From Linanthus parryae (Eukaryota > Streptophyta > Magnoliopsida > Ericales > Polemoniaceae), in assembly GCA_023055425.1 (NCBI GenBank), contig JALGPY010000010.1, positions 21,468,363 through 21,532,362 on the forward strand: a stretch of DNA of 64,000 nt. Reading direction: 5' to 3'. The stretch's first letter is position 1. Each line of letters starts with the position of its first letter. The notes beneath the pieces were generated by a model. That model worked only from the letters and a program-made list of their open reading frames with translations, did no database searches and had not been told where the DNA came from. Position numbers and translations under genes: made by a program. Positions 10,229 to 22,213 of the stretch are shown here, in pieces.

Positions 10229-11898
10229 ACAGGTCGTAGAGCATAAACGTGGTTTATGTGTTACGCTTTGATAGTTTTACACCTTAAATTGATTGTTTAT
10301 CGCGTAAAACAAGACAAATCAAGCATGGGATGCAATTTGTCAATAATCTATCATAACAAGACCTAGTTTTTGCATTTGATGCATGAATTAGTGAGTTTCA
10401 GAAATTTTAGGATCTTAGATCTAGGGTTTGGGCATCCTTGGGGAAGAAGGAGTTCTCCCAAAACAAGGAAACAACCAAACTTGGGCACCAAGCAAGGGAG
10501 TTGTTTCTGGAAACAACTCCCTAAGAGGTTCGGCCCCCTAGAGGGACCGCCCCTCGTGCTTGCCGCCCAAGCTTGGCCGCCCTAGGGGCCGGGGAGCCCT
10601 AGCCGGCGGCCTAGCCGCATGAGCTAGGGGTCGGGCCGGCCCTAGGACCTTGGGGTTCACCTTTTTGGGCCCGGGAAATTGGATTGTTGGGCCCATGGAC
10701 AGTTTTAACCATAGAATGTCCTAAATCAATTAAAATTGACCAAGCGCGTTAAAATTGGATTTTAACTTTTTATGTGCAATTCGCAAGGTGATTGGATATG
10801 GTCTTAGGATATGGTTTGATGTGGATGTTTAATTTTTGTGGTTTGGTTTACGGCCTGCGAGCTGATCAATTAATTGTAATAATTAATTAGGGTTTCATGG
10901 CCTGCGTGCCATTTTCTTCTCAACTTGTGAGATTTATTTTATTTAGTATAGAAGTTAGCTAGTGCTAGATAAAGTAGATTGTTAGCCAAGATTGAAGAAA
11001 AGAAGCCCAAAGCCAAAAGGAGCCACAAAGAATGGAGCATGGAGCATGGAGCGTTCCACATGACTATGAAGGATGGACCAAAAGATCAAGACGCATGGAG
11101 ATGTGTTAGCTTTTAGGGTTCATAGATAATTCCATTGGCTTGGAATTATCTTAGTCTAGAAAAGGCCATATCCACATCACGTTTTATTTATGTTTTGTGG
11201 TTGTTTACTTTACTGTCTTACTATTTTTTGGTTGGTGTATGGACGATGCATGCAATTAGGATAATAAGATAATTAGACAACCCGGATCTATTATTTGGAG
11301 TTGTGCTGAAACTCAAATAGATAGATTAGTTGATTTTGATCAACAAAACAATTAAAATTGAATTTAAAACTCCCTCAAAATCAAATATTGTTTTCTTGCC
11401 TTCTCGTTATTTAAACACTCATTATCATCATTATTTATCAAGTTCGTCCGTGCCAAAGCATGGCGACTTGGTTCATAATCATGGAATGCGATGGAACAAG
11501 CTAGTAATGTGCAATTGTTTAAATAAGAGGTTGAACACAACTAGGCTATTAATATGATTAAGAAACCTAGAGGCAATCAATTGGGATTATCCATAAGGAT
11601 GGATAAATAAGGAGTTATTTGCCCAATTGAACCAAGAGTTGCATAATGATGAAATTGAAATTTTTCCTAGCTAACGTAGTCAAATTATGGGTGACTTGCC
11701 AAAGCAAGCTCTTAAGGAGATGAAACATGGATCTTGGCCCACTAGAAAATATAAGGATATTTTCCGCATTAATATCTTGATGGTTATTAATCCGTAGAAA
11801 AATAGTGGGAGCTATATTTGATAAACTAGCCATTATCGAATATAGTCAAAAATTCACAAAAACTAAAACTTGCGTATTTTCCTTTTGTAGAATTCCAT
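10229..11898 (+). other. Leader of the first copia unit
   Basis: This 1.7-kb leader between primer site and gag contains no recognisable gene. It includes G+C-rich segments near 10510-10660 and an A+T-rich stretch before gag. It is nearly identical to 13839-15484, apart from small deletions such as a lost GCGGCCTAGCCG-type segment near 10605. Confidence 0.7.
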
Positions 11899-12426
11899 AT
11901 GGCAAACAACTCATTGAGTTCACAACATTCCCTACGATCTGTCCTTGAGAAGGACAAGCTCTATGGAACCAACTTTCTTGATTGGTACAGAAATTTGAGA
12001 ATTGTTCTCAAGCAAGAGAAGAAACTGTACGCAATAGAGGAGCATGTTCCAGAAGGTCCAGAGAACCAAACACCTGCAGCCCTAAAGGCGTATCAAAAGC
12101 GTGTTGATGACGCTAATGATGCGGCCTGCCTTATTCCATGCACCATGACTTCTGAGCTTCAGAAGCAACACGAAAACATGAATGTTGTCGATATGATCGA
12201 GCATCTGAAGCAGCTCTTCCAAGATCAGACAAGGGTTGAGTGGTATGAGGTCTCTAAGGCACTGTTCAAGTGTCATCTGGCAGAAGGGAACCCGGTGAGA
12301 CTCCATGTACTCCGTATGATCGGGCACTTGGAGAATCTCGCCCGGCTTGGGTTCCCGGTCGGCCAAGAGTTGGCAACCGATCTCGTGTTGCAATCGTTGC
12401 CCGAGAGTTATGGACAGAGGCCCTAG
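11899..12426 (+). pseudogene. Truncated gag of the first copia unit
   Basis: The frame starts at the same ATG context as the complete gag at 15485 (ANNSLSSQHSLRSVLEKDKL) and is nearly identical for 172 residues. After LPESYGQ it runs straight into LTR2 sequence and stops. The zinc knuckle and all of pol are missing. The junction at 12416-12417 has a 2-base AG overlap shared by gag and the LTR. Confidence 0.9.
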
Positions 12427-13824
12427 AGGCAATCTAGTTTAGTATGAATTGCTTTGTGGCTAGAAATTCATTTATTATTTATTGGATATTTAATATAATG
12501 AAGTCCTTAGATTTACAATTGTGTTGTTTATCTTAAATATCCCTAGTCCAGTATAATGATTAATGGGACAATCATCTATAGACTAGTATGGGGTTGGATT
12601 GATATGGAGATATCATGATCCAACACATAGGTGTGCATTAAGCGTAATGGCGCACTGGATTGACCCATCTCCGAGAAGGCTACATACACATTATGTTGAG
12701 TCACAAGCGCTTCTCGCGGTGCAATGGTATTGTCATCCTTAGACTTGAAGTCACTAGATATTCTAGTTGTGGATTATTGTGATTTTGGTAGCGTTAAACG
12801 CTACACCGTAACTGGGTAGTTATAAAGGCGTGTACCGGATACAATAAGAAGCAAGCTTAGAGATCGTAGTGGACGTAGATTGAATTTATCCCTCCCACAT
12901 AACGGGAGCAAATATCCTAGGCCACTCGAGGGATAGTGCTTATAGAATGTCTGGACAGACTCAAATAAATCAATATGGGATATTGATGTTATTTGCACGA
13001 ATAAGGCTATTCCCATGGATCGAGAAACTATGGATTGGATATACGAGTGTGACTTGTATGTCTCGTGTCCAATCCGGTTATAGAGACGAAGGGATGAGAC
13101 AATTACTTGTACAAAGGTTGTCAAGATGACTATTCTATTAGTTGGCTACAATGGATGTTTTGCTAGAAACCGCTCCATATTAGCAAATAGTTGCTACCAA
13201 CTAGATAGAACCTATGGGGTCACACGCTATATATAGTTTAACTAGATTTTGGAATTAATTAATTGGATTAATAAATTAGAAGGATCACTTTGAAAAACCT
13301 TGCAAACTTAGTAGGGACTAATTTGCAAGGAAGGGACTAAATAGAATTCTAGTAGGACTAGAATAAGTCTTTTAGGTAGTTGGCAAGGAGTTGTTGGACT
13401 ATATAAAGGACCTTCCTTCCTTCCTTCCCACACTTATGCTCATAATTGATCATAACTTGAGTGGGAGAGAGCAAGCAAGCTAGAGGAGCTGCCGCCCCCC
13501 CCCCCCCCCCTAGCCCGCCGCCCGTCCCCGTCTGCCCCAAGGAGGTCGAAACCTCCTTGGTTCGTCTCGTTTTGCGTGATTCTTCTTCCTCTTCCTCTTT
13601 CCGGGCTAGCACCAAGGAGTGGGAGATCTAGAAATCAACTCTAGGTGTTGATCAACTATAGAGAACGTGACACAATTCGCGTTTGAAGTCATCAAAGGAG
13701 AACCCTAAGGTGTGTTATTGATTTCTTCCTTTACCATCGTTATGTCTCTTGACTCGTGATCCTTGGAGGGTTTTTCATGGTTAATTATTGTTTCCGTTGC
13801 GCATCCATGAATCAAAACCCTACA
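12416..13824 (+). repeat. Copia LTR2 (internal, lacks its first bases)
   Basis: It is colinear with LTR1 and LTR3 but begins at AGAGGCCCTAGAGG, missing about nine terminal bases (TGTTGGAAT). It lacks the AACAAAAGGAGAGAG segment present in the other two near 9846 and 20507. It ends CCCTACA followed by a canonical primer site. A TATA box is at 13400-13407. Confidence 0.9.
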
Positions 13825-13825
13825 G

Positions 13826-13838
13826 TGGTATCAGAGCC
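13826..13838 (+). promoter_or_regulatory. Primer binding site of the full copia unit
   Basis: TGGTATCAGAGCC is the standard plant copia primer site, complementary to initiator tRNA-Met. It directly follows the last base of LTR2 plus one G. Confidence 0.85.
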
Positions 13839-15484
13839 ACAGGTCGTAGAGCATAAACGTGGTTTATGTGTTACGCTTTGATAGTTTTACACCTTAAATT
13901 GATTGTTTATCGCGTAAAACAAGACAAATCAAGCATGGGATGCAATTTGTCAATAATCTATCATAACAAGACCTAGTTTTTGCATTGGATGCATGAATTA
14001 GTGAGTTTCAGAAATTTTAGGATCTTATATCTAGGGTTTGGGCCTCCTTGGGGAAGAAGGAGTTCTCCCAAAACAAGGAAACAACCAAACTTGGGCACCA
14101 AGCAAGGGAACAACTCCCTAAGAGGTTCGGCCCCCCTAGAGGGACCGCCCCTCTTGCTTGCCGCCCAAGCTTGGCCGCCCTAGGGGCCGGGGAGCCCTAG
14201 CCGCATGAGCTAGGGGTCGGGCCAGCCCTAGGACCTTGCGGTTCACCTTTTTGGGCCCGGGAAATTGGATTGTTGGGCCCATGGACAGTTTTAACCCTAG
14301 AATGTCCTAAATCAATTAAAATTGACCAAGCGCGTTAAAATTGGATTTTAACTTTTTATGTGCAATTCGCAAGGTGATTGGATATGGTCTTAGGATATGG
14401 TTTGATGTGGATGTTTAATTTTTGTGGTTTGGTTTCCGGCCTGCGAGCTGATCAATTAATTGTAATAATTAATTAGGGTTTCATGGCCTGCGTGCCATTT
14501 TCTTCTCAACTTGTGAGATTTATTTTATTTAGTATAGAAGTTAGCTAGTGCTAGATAAAGTAGATTGTTAGCCAAGATTGAAGAAAAGAAGCCCAAAGCC
14601 AAAAGGAGCCACAAAGAATGGAGCATGGAGCATGGAGTGTTCCACATGACTATGAAGGATGGACCAAAAGATCAAGACGCATGGAGATGTGTTAGCTTTT
14701 AGGGTTCATAGATAATTCCATTGGCTTGGAATTATCTTAGTCTAGAAAAGGCCATATCCACATCACGTTTTATTTATGTTTTGTGGTTGTTTACTTTACT
14801 GTCTTACTATTTTTTGGTTGGTGTATGGACGATGCATGCAATTAGGATAATGAGATAATTAGACAACCCGGATCTATTATTTGGAGTTGTGCTAAAACTC
14901 AAATAGATAGATTAGTTGATTTTGATCAACAAAACAATTAAAATTGAATTTAAAAATCCCTCAAAATCAAATATTGTGTTCTTGCCTTCTCGTTATTTAA
15001 ACACTCATTATCATCAATATTTATCAAATTCGTGCGTGCCAAAGCATGGCGACTTGGTTCATAATGATGGAATGCGATGGCACAAGCTAGTAATGTGCAA
15101 ATGTTTATATAAGAGGTTGAACACAACTAGGCTATTAATATGAGTAAGAAACCTAGAGGCAATCAATTGGGATTATCCATAAGGATGGATAAATAAGGAG
15201 TTATTTGCCCAATTGAACCAAGAGTTGCATAATGATGAAATTGGAATTTTTCCTACCTAACGTTGTCAAATTATGGGTGACTTGCCAAAGCAAGCTCATA
15301 AGGAGATGAAACATGGATCTTGGCCCACTAGAAAATATAAGGATATTTTCCGCATTAATATCTTGAGGGTTATTAATCCGTAGAAAAACAGTTGGAGCTA
15401 TATTTGATAAACTAGCCATTATTGAATATAGTCAAAAATTCACAAATACTAAAACTTGCGTATTTTCCTTTTGTAGAATTCCAT
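13839..15484 (+). other. Leader of the second copia unit
   Basis: This is a noncoding leader of about 1.65 kb duplicated from 10229-11898. Small ORFs in it have no recognisable homology and are also present, with changes, in the first copy. Confidence 0.7.
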
Positions 15485-16717
15485 ATGGCAAACAACTCAT
15501 TGAGTTCACAACATTCCCTACGATCTGTCCTTGAGAAGGACAAGCTCTCTGGAACCAAATTTCTTGATTGGTACAGAAACTTGAGAATTGTTCTCAAGCA
15601 AGAGAAGAAACTGTACGCAATAGAGGAGCATGTTCCAGAAGGTCCTGAGAACCAAACACCTGCAGCCCTAAAGGCGTATCAAAAGCGTGTTGATGACGCT
15701 AATGATGCGTCCTGCCTTATGCCATGCACCATGACTTCTGAGCTTCAGAAGCAACACGAAAACATGAATGTTGTCAATATGATCGAGCATCTGAAGCAGC
15801 TCTTCCAAGATCAGACAAGGGTTGAGAGGTATGAGGTCTCTAAGGCACTGTTCAAGTGTCATCTGGCAGAAGGGAACCCGGTGGGACTCCATGTACTCCG
15901 TATGATCGGGTACTTGGAGAATCTTGCCCGGCTTGGGTTCCCGGTCGGCCAAGATTTGGCAACCGATCTCGTGTTGCAATCGTTGCCCGAGAGTTATGGA
16001 CAGTTCATCATGAACTATAACATGAACGAGATTGTGAAACCACTGTCAGATTTTCTCAATATGTTGAGGACAGCTGAACAGAGCCTCAACAAAGGTAAGG
16101 GCAAAGCCATTATGATGGTACAGAAAGGAAAGGGCAAAAGGTTTGCCTCATCCTCCAAGGGCAAAGGCAAGTCAGTTTCCAAGTCCAAGGAACCTGCCCT
16201 TAAGCCTGTTGGTGGCATTGCCAAAGGTGTGACTAAAGGTGAGTGTCACTACTGCAGTCAGCCTGGACACTGGAGAAGGAACAGCCCAAAATATCTGGAG
16301 GACAAGAGGCTTGGTATAGTGATTCCACCACCACCAGGTATTTTTTTTGTAGATGTCAATTTAACTGTCTCTACATCATGGGTATTAGATACTGGATGTG
16401 GATCTCACATTTGTCGAAATGTGCAGGATCTAAAGAGAAGTAAAAGATTGGCTAAAGGGGAAGTAGATCTGCGCGTTGGGAATGGAGCAAAAGTTGTTGC
16501 GTTGGCCATAGGCGTGTGCGAGCTATCTCTGCCATCAGGATTAGTTTTAGAATTAAATAATTGCTATTTTGTGCCTGCTATGAGCAGAAACATCATTTCT
16601 ATTTCTTGTTTGGACAAGGATGGTTTTATTATTTCAATAAAGAACAATAGTTGTTCCTTTTATTTAAATAATATTCACTTGCGCAATTATTTAAGGGACT
16701 GTATGTCCTTGATCTAA
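15485..16717 (+). pseudogene. Copia gag and protease
   Basis: The gag start is the ATG at 15485. The capsid part runs to about residue 210, then a basic lysine-rich linker and a zinc knuckle CHYCSQPGHWRRNS in which the last Cys is Ser. The protease active site DTGCGSHIC (about 16389) keeps its Asp. The frame ends at 16717 because of a one-base shift near 16690; the expected continuation (LYVLDL) is in the next frame. Otherwise it is well preserved. Confidence 0.87.
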
Positions 16718-16783
16718 GCAATCATGTCTACAACATTAATACCAAGCGGATTAAAATAAATGATTTAAATCCCGCTTATTATG

Positions 16784-17486
16784 GCACTGTCGTTTAGGCC
16801 ATATAAACGAGAAGCGTGTATGTAGACTCCATAAGGATGGACTACTAGACTCATTTGATTTTGAATCATATGATACATGTGAGGCTTGTTTATTGGGAAA
16901 AATGACAAATTCCCCTTTACATAAGAAAGGAGAGAGGACTAGTGAGCAATTGGCGCTCATACATACTGATGTGTGTGGGCCATTTGCCACACCTGCCAGG
17001 GGTGGTTACGTCTACTTCATTACATTTACTGATGATTACAGTAGATATGGATTTGTGTACCACATGAGGGCTAAATCCGAATCCTTTGAAGTGTTCAAAG
17101 AATTCAAGAATGAAGTAGAGAAGCAGCTTGGCAAGAGTATCAAGGCTCTACGATCGGATCGTGGAGGAGAATACTTGAGCCAAGAGTTTGACGACTATCT
17201 TAGAGAGTGTGGGATCGTGTCCCAACTCACTCCACCCGGAACGCCACAATGTAATGGCGTGTCTGAGAGGAGGAATCGAACCCTATTGGATATGGTTCGA
17301 TCTATGATGTGTCAAACCGATCTTCTACAATCATTTTGGGGCCACGCTCTATTAAGAGCAGCTTTCACCATTAACCGTGTTCCATCTAAATCAGTCGTGA
17401 AGACACCATATGAGATGTGGAGTGGGAGGCGTCCCACACTGTCGTTCATGAGGATTTGGGGTTGCGATGTCTATGTACAACGTTAA
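16784..17486 (+). pseudogene. Copia GAG-pre-integrase and integrase
   Basis: After a second frameshift near 16783 the frame is open from the pre-integrase zinc motif (HCRLGHINEKR ... CEACLLGK) through the catalytic core. The three acidic residues are present: Asp in HTDVCGPFATP, Asp in RSDRGGEYLSQ and Glu in CNGVSERRNRTL. A TAA at 17484-17486 interrupts the frame, which otherwise continues unbroken into the reverse transcriptase part. Confidence 0.87.
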
Positions 17487-19427
17487 CAATCAGACAAGCT
17501 AGGGCCAAAATCGGATAAGTGTAAATTTGTGGGGTACCCTAAGGAAACTAAGGGTTACTACTTCTACAATCCAACCGAGAACAAAGTGTTTGTTGCTCGG
17601 ACCGGCGTGTTTCTAGAAAGAGAATTTGTCTCTAAAGAAGCAAGTAGGAGGACTGTAGAACTTGAAGAGGTTCAAGAACCACAAATCACTGAACCGATTA
17701 TGGAACATGAACAAGAACCACAAGTGGTTGTGGAGCAGCCTGTTCAGGTAACACAAGAGCTTCGAAGATCTAGTAGAGTGCGCCAGGAACCCGAGAGGTA
17801 TGGACTTCTCGTGACCGATTACGGTGACACGATGCTCATAGATGATGAGCCTACTACCTATGAAGAGGCCATGAAGGGCCCAGACTCTCAGAAGTGGCTA
17901 GAAGCCATGAGATCCGATATGGAATCCATGTATACCAACAAAGTATGGACTTTGGTGGAACCACCCCAAGGGGCACGGCCCATAGGGTGCAAGTGGGTCT
18001 TCAAGAAGAAGATCGACATGGATGATAATGTGATTACCTATAAAGGCCGATTGGTGTCTAAAGGATTCAGACAGATTCATGGTATTGACTATGATGAAAC
18101 CTTTTCACCAGTCGCTATGACCAAATCCATTCGAATCCTACTTGCGATTGCAGCATACCATGACTATGAGATTTGGCAGATGGATGTCAAAACAGTATTC
18201 CTTTATGGGAATCTACTCGAGGACGTGTATATGATACAGCCGAAGGGTTTTGAGGATCCAAAGCAAGACAACAAAGTCTGTAAGCTGCAACGATCCATTT
18301 ATGGATTGAAGCAAGCTTCTAGGAGTTGGAATAGACGTTTTGATGAAGTAGTCAAAGAGTTTGGCTTCATCAGAATCGAAGATGAGTCTTGTGTCTACAA
18401 GAAGGTTAGTGGGAGCTCTGTAGCTTTTCTGGTCTTGTATGTGGATGACATACTACTCATGGGAAACGACGTTCCCATGCTACAATCTGTTAAAGATTGG
18501 CTAGGGAAGTGTTTCTCAATGAAGGACTTTGGGGAAGCAGCCTATATACTCGGTATAAAGATCTATAGAGATAGATCTAAGAGACTACTAGGCCTAAGTC
18601 AAAGTACATATATTGAAAAGGTGTTGAAACGGTTCAACATGCAAGATTCCAAGAAGGGATTCTTGCCCATGTCACATGGAATCACTTTTTCGAAGAGTGG
18701 TTGTCCTTCCAATGAGATTGAGAAGGAACGCATGAGTAGAATTCCCTATGCCTCGGCCATAGGATCTATCATGTACGCCATGTTATGTACTAGACGAGAT
18801 GTGTCATATTCCTTGAGTATGACAAGCAGATACCAATCCAATCCAGGTGAGAGTCACTGGATTGAAGTCAAGAACATCCTAAAGTACTTGAGAAGAACTA
18901 AGGATGCTTTCTTGATATTTGGCGGTGAGGAAGAGTTGCGTGTAAGGGGTTACACTGATGCAAGCTTCCAAACCGACAGAGATGACTTTAGATCACCGTC
19001 GGGATATGTGTTTTGCCTGAATAGAGCGGCAGTGAGCTGGAAGAGTTCCAAGCAAGAGACGGTGGCTGATTCTACAACAGAGGCTGAGTACATTGCTGCA
19101 AATGGCGCAGCAAAGGAAGCTAAATGGATCAGAAAGTTTGTTTCTGAACTTGGTGCGGTTCCTAGCATTGAGGATCCAGTTGAGTTGTACTGTGACAACA
19201 CTGGGGCGATCGCGCAATCAAAGGAACCCAGGTCGCACCAGAAATCCAAGCACATGCTCAGGAAGTGTCATCTGATTCGAGATATTATCGATAGAGGAGA
19301 CGTTCGAATATGCAAGATTCCTACAGATGAGAATCTATCAGAACCGCATACAAATCCGCTCACGCAGTGGAAGCATGAAGGGCACACTAGGATTATGGGC
19401 ATACGAGATGCGCCAGATTGGCTCTAG
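17487..19427 (+). pseudogene. Copia reverse transcriptase and RNase H
   Basis: This is open for over 640 codons after the single stop at 17484. The RT begins near KVWTLVEPPQGARPIGCKW, has QMDVKTVFLYGN (usually AFLNG) and the intact active site LYVDDILLMGN. The RNase H contains GYTDASFQTDRDD, STTEAEYIAA and YCDNTGAIAQ, and ends APDWL followed by TAG. The domain set is complete, and this is the best preserved transposon frame in the window. It is non-autonomous because of the breaks upstream. Confidence 0.9.
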
Positions 19428-19441
19428 TGCAAGTGGGAGAC
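19428..19441 (+). promoter_or_regulatory. Polypurine tract before LTR3
   Basis: The purine-rich AAGTGGGAGAC directly abuts the TGTTGG start of LTR3, as expected for the plus-strand primer. The same sequence precedes the copia-2 LTR at 21838. Confidence 0.7.
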
Positions 19442-20865
19442 TGTTGGAATAGAGGCCCTAGAGGCAATCTAGTTTAGTATGAATTTATTTGTGGCTAGAA
19501 ATTCATTTATTATTTATTGGATATTGAATATAATGAAGTCCTTAGATTTACAATTGTGTTGTTTATCTTAAATATCCCTAGTCCAGTATAATGATTAATG
19601 GGAAAATCATCTATAGACTAGTATGGGATTGGATTGATACGGAGATATCATGATCCAACACATAGGTGTGCATTAAGCGTAATGGGGCGCACTGGATTGA
19701 CCCATCTCCGAGAAGGCTACATACACATTATGTTGAGTCACAAGCGCTTCTCGCGGTGCAATGGTATTGTCATCCTTAGACTTGAAGTCACTAGATATTC
19801 TAGTCGTGGATTATTGTGATTTTGATAGCGTTAAACGCTACACCGTAACTGGGTAGTTATAAAGACGTGTACCGGATACAATAAGAAGCAAACTTAGAGA
19901 TCGTATTGGACGTAGATAGAATTTGTCCCTCCCACATAACGGGAGCAAATATCCTAGGCCACTCGAGGGATAGTGCTTATAGAATGTCTGGCCAGACTCA
20001 AATAAATCAATATGGGATATTGATGTTATTTGCACGAATAAGGCTATTCCCATGGATCGAGAAACTATGGATTGGATATACGAGTGTGACTTGTATGTCT
20101 CGTGTCCAATCCGGATATAGACACAAAGGGATGAGACAATTACTTGTACAAAGGTTGTCAAGATGACTATTCTATTAGTTCGCTAGAATGGATGTTTTGC
20201 TAGAAACCGCTCCATATTAGCAAATAGTTGCTACCAACTAGATAGAACCTATGGGGTAACACGCTATATAGAGTTGAACTAGATTTGGGAATTAATTAAT
20301 TGGATTAATTAATTAAAAGGATCACTTGCAAAACCATGCAAACTTAGTAGGAACTAATTTGCAAGGAAGGGACTAAATTGAATTCTAGTAGGACTAGAAT
20401 AAGTCCTTTAGGTAGTTGGTAAGGAGTTGTTTGACTATATAAAGGACCTTCCTTCCTTCCTTCCCACACTTATACTCATAATTGATCATAACTTGAGTGG
20501 GAGAGAACAAAAGGAGAGAGAGCAAGCAAGCTAGAGGAGCTGCCGCCCCCCCTAGCCCGCCGCCCGTCCCCGTCGACCCCAAGGAGGCCGAAACCTCCTT
20601 GGTTCGTCTCGTTTTGCGTGATTCTTCTTCCTCTTCCTCTTTCCGGGCTAGAACCAAGGAGTGGGAGATCTAGAAATCAAATCTAGGCGTGGATCAACTA
20701 TAGAGAACGTGACACATTCGCGTTTGAAGTCATCAAAAGAGAACCCTAAGGTATGTTATTGATTTCTTCCTTTACCATTGTTATGTCTCTTGACTTATGA
20801 TCCTTGGAGGGTTTTGCATGGTTAATTATTGTTTCCGTTGCGCATCCATGAATCAAAACCCTACA
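19442..20865 (+). repeat. Copia LTR3
   Basis: It starts TGTTGGAATAGAGGCC and ends CCCTACA, and is followed by the GGCTT duplication. Its C-tract near 20546 is much shorter than in LTR1 and LTR2. A TATA box is at 20436-20443. Confidence 0.92.
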
Positions 20866-21230
20866 GGCTTGATGGTAGCCCCTGTAACGGCACGTTCGGC
20901 CGCGTATATAGGAACCGTTAGGCACCTGACCGTACATACCGGAGACCATTATGAGGTCAAGCCGGGTTTATAGGGCGTGGCCATTAAGTCTCTCAAAGAA
21001 GTTACAAAGGGTCGCGCGCGAGCTTGGTTGTTGCACGCGCGCGATGGGCCTTACCCTAGCCTCCAAACAACTAAGTCCCTACAAGTCCCGTGTTGGTACG
21101 CGAGGGCCCTGTCTCGCAGCCGCCAAGTGGATAAGTATAGGTAGTTATCCGGTGTATGTGGAGCACATCAGGGTGTGCTGGATGGCCGCCACATGGTTGT
21201 GATATGCCTGTCTGGAAAGCACTATATACA
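20866..21230 (-). repeat. Tat-1 5' LTR, outer part, with right GGCTT duplication
   Basis: It continues the LTR interrupted at 8781. On the minus strand it begins TGTATATAGTGC at 21230 and aligns with 62125-62490 (shared CCAGACAG, CATCCAGCAC, CTGTCTCGCAGC and GTGCCGTTAC). 20866-20870 is the GGCTT duplication. G+C is higher than in the flanks. Confidence 0.87.
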
Positions 21231-21829
21231 CCAGTCCAATCCTGGTGAGAGTCACTGGATTGCTGTAAAGAATATCCTTAAGTACTTGAGAAGAAATAAG
21301 GATGCATTCTTGATATATGGAGGGGAGGAAGAACTCAGTGTAAAGGGTTATACTAATTCAAGCTTCTAAACCAAGAAGGATGATTACAGATCGCGATCGG
21401 GTTATGTGATTTGCGTAAATGGAGGAGCTGTGAGCTGCAAGGGTTCTAAGGAAGAGACAGTTGCTGATTCTACAACTGAAGCTGAGTACATTGGTGCATC
21501 AAGTGCATCAAAGGAAGCTGTTTGCATTAAGAAGTTCATCAATGAAGTAGGTGTGGTTCCTAGCACAAAGGATCCCATGCATTGTATTGTGACAACATTG
21601 GGGCAATCGCAGAAGCCAAGGAACCCCGGTCACACCTGAAATTCAAAAACATACTAAGGAGATTCCATATCATACATGATATCGATGATAGAGGAGAAGT
21701 GAATATGCAAGATACCAAGAGATGATAAACTTTCAGATCCACTAACTAAACCTCCTGCTCATCAAAAGCATGAGGTCCACACTAGACCTATAGGCATAAG
21801 AGATGGACCATATTGGCTCTAGTGCAAGT
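21231..21829 (+). pseudogene. Copia-2 RNase H remnant
   Basis: The sequence starts in mid-gene (QSNPGESHWIAVKN) exactly where the Tat LTR ends, then LKYLRRNKDAFLIYGGEEEL, a stop after TNSSF, STTEAEYIGAS and further frameshifts near the end. It is the same group as the copia at 8782 but clearly diverged. Its upstream part should lie beyond the left window edge on the other side of Tat-1. Confidence 0.82.
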
Positions 21830-21837
21830 GGGAGACT

Positions 21838-22213
21838 GTTGGTGCAGATGCCCTAGAGGCAATCTTTTTAGTATGAATATTACTATGGATAGAATATTCA
21901 TTTTATTATTTATGGAGATATTTAATATAATGAAGTTATTATAATGCAATTGTTGTTTATTTTAAATTATTTCTAGTCAAGCATATTGGTTAGTAGGACA
22001 ATCGCTATGCATGGAGACTAATATGTGGCTAGGTTGATATGGAGATATCAAGTCTAACACATGGGTATGCGTTAGGATTAATGGCATACAGGATTGACCC
22101 ACCACTGAGAAGGCTCCATGGGAGTTATGTGAATGTCATAAGTGTTTCTCGTAGTGACAATGGTGTTGTAGTTCTTTGACTTGAAGTCACTAGATAGTCT
22201 AGTTGTGAATTGT
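21838..22213 (+). repeat. Copia-2 3' LTR, truncated
   Basis: It starts TGTTGGTGCAGATGCC after a purine tract and is recognisably related to the 1.4-kb LTRs at 8782 and 19442 (shared GCCCTAGAGGCAATC, ATGGAGATATCA, GACTTGAAGTCACTAGATA). Homology stops near 22213 where the Sirevirus-type element begins. I could not find the rest of this LTR on the far side. Confidence 0.75.

Larger units (their letters stand above)
8782..20865 (+). mobile_element. Angela-like Ty1/copia complex with three LTRs
   Basis: Layout: LTR1 8782-10214, primer site, leader and partial gag to about 12417, LTR2 12416-13824, primer site, full gag-pol 13825-19441, LTR3 19442-20865. Only the outer ends carry the 5-bp GGCTT duplication, so the whole complex is one unit in its Tat LTR target. 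Long LTRs (1.4 kb), the tRNA-iMet primer site and the RT/RNase H sequence suit the Angela/Tork group of copia. LTR1 and LTR3 share a 15-base segment (AACAAAAGGAGAGAG) absent from LTR2, while LTR2 and LTR3 share other variants. Confidence 0.9.
1..21230 (-). mobile_element. Tat-lineage Ty3/gypsy retrotransposon (Tat-1), interrupted by a nested copia
   Basis: The element reads right to left. It has a 5' LTR (21230-20866 continuing at 8781-8539), a leader, gag, protease, RT, a first RNase H, a second archaeal-type RNase H, integrase, and a long noncoding 3' region reaching the window edge; the 3' LTR lies outside. The second RNase H between the usual RNase H and the integrase is the hallmark of the Tat lineage. 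Positions 8782-20865 belong to a younger copia inserted in the LTR. Reading frames carry many stops and shifts, so this copy is not autonomous. It sits in the RNase H region of another copia, which resumes at 21231. The same family recurs in opposite orientation at 62125-64000. Confidence 0.88.
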
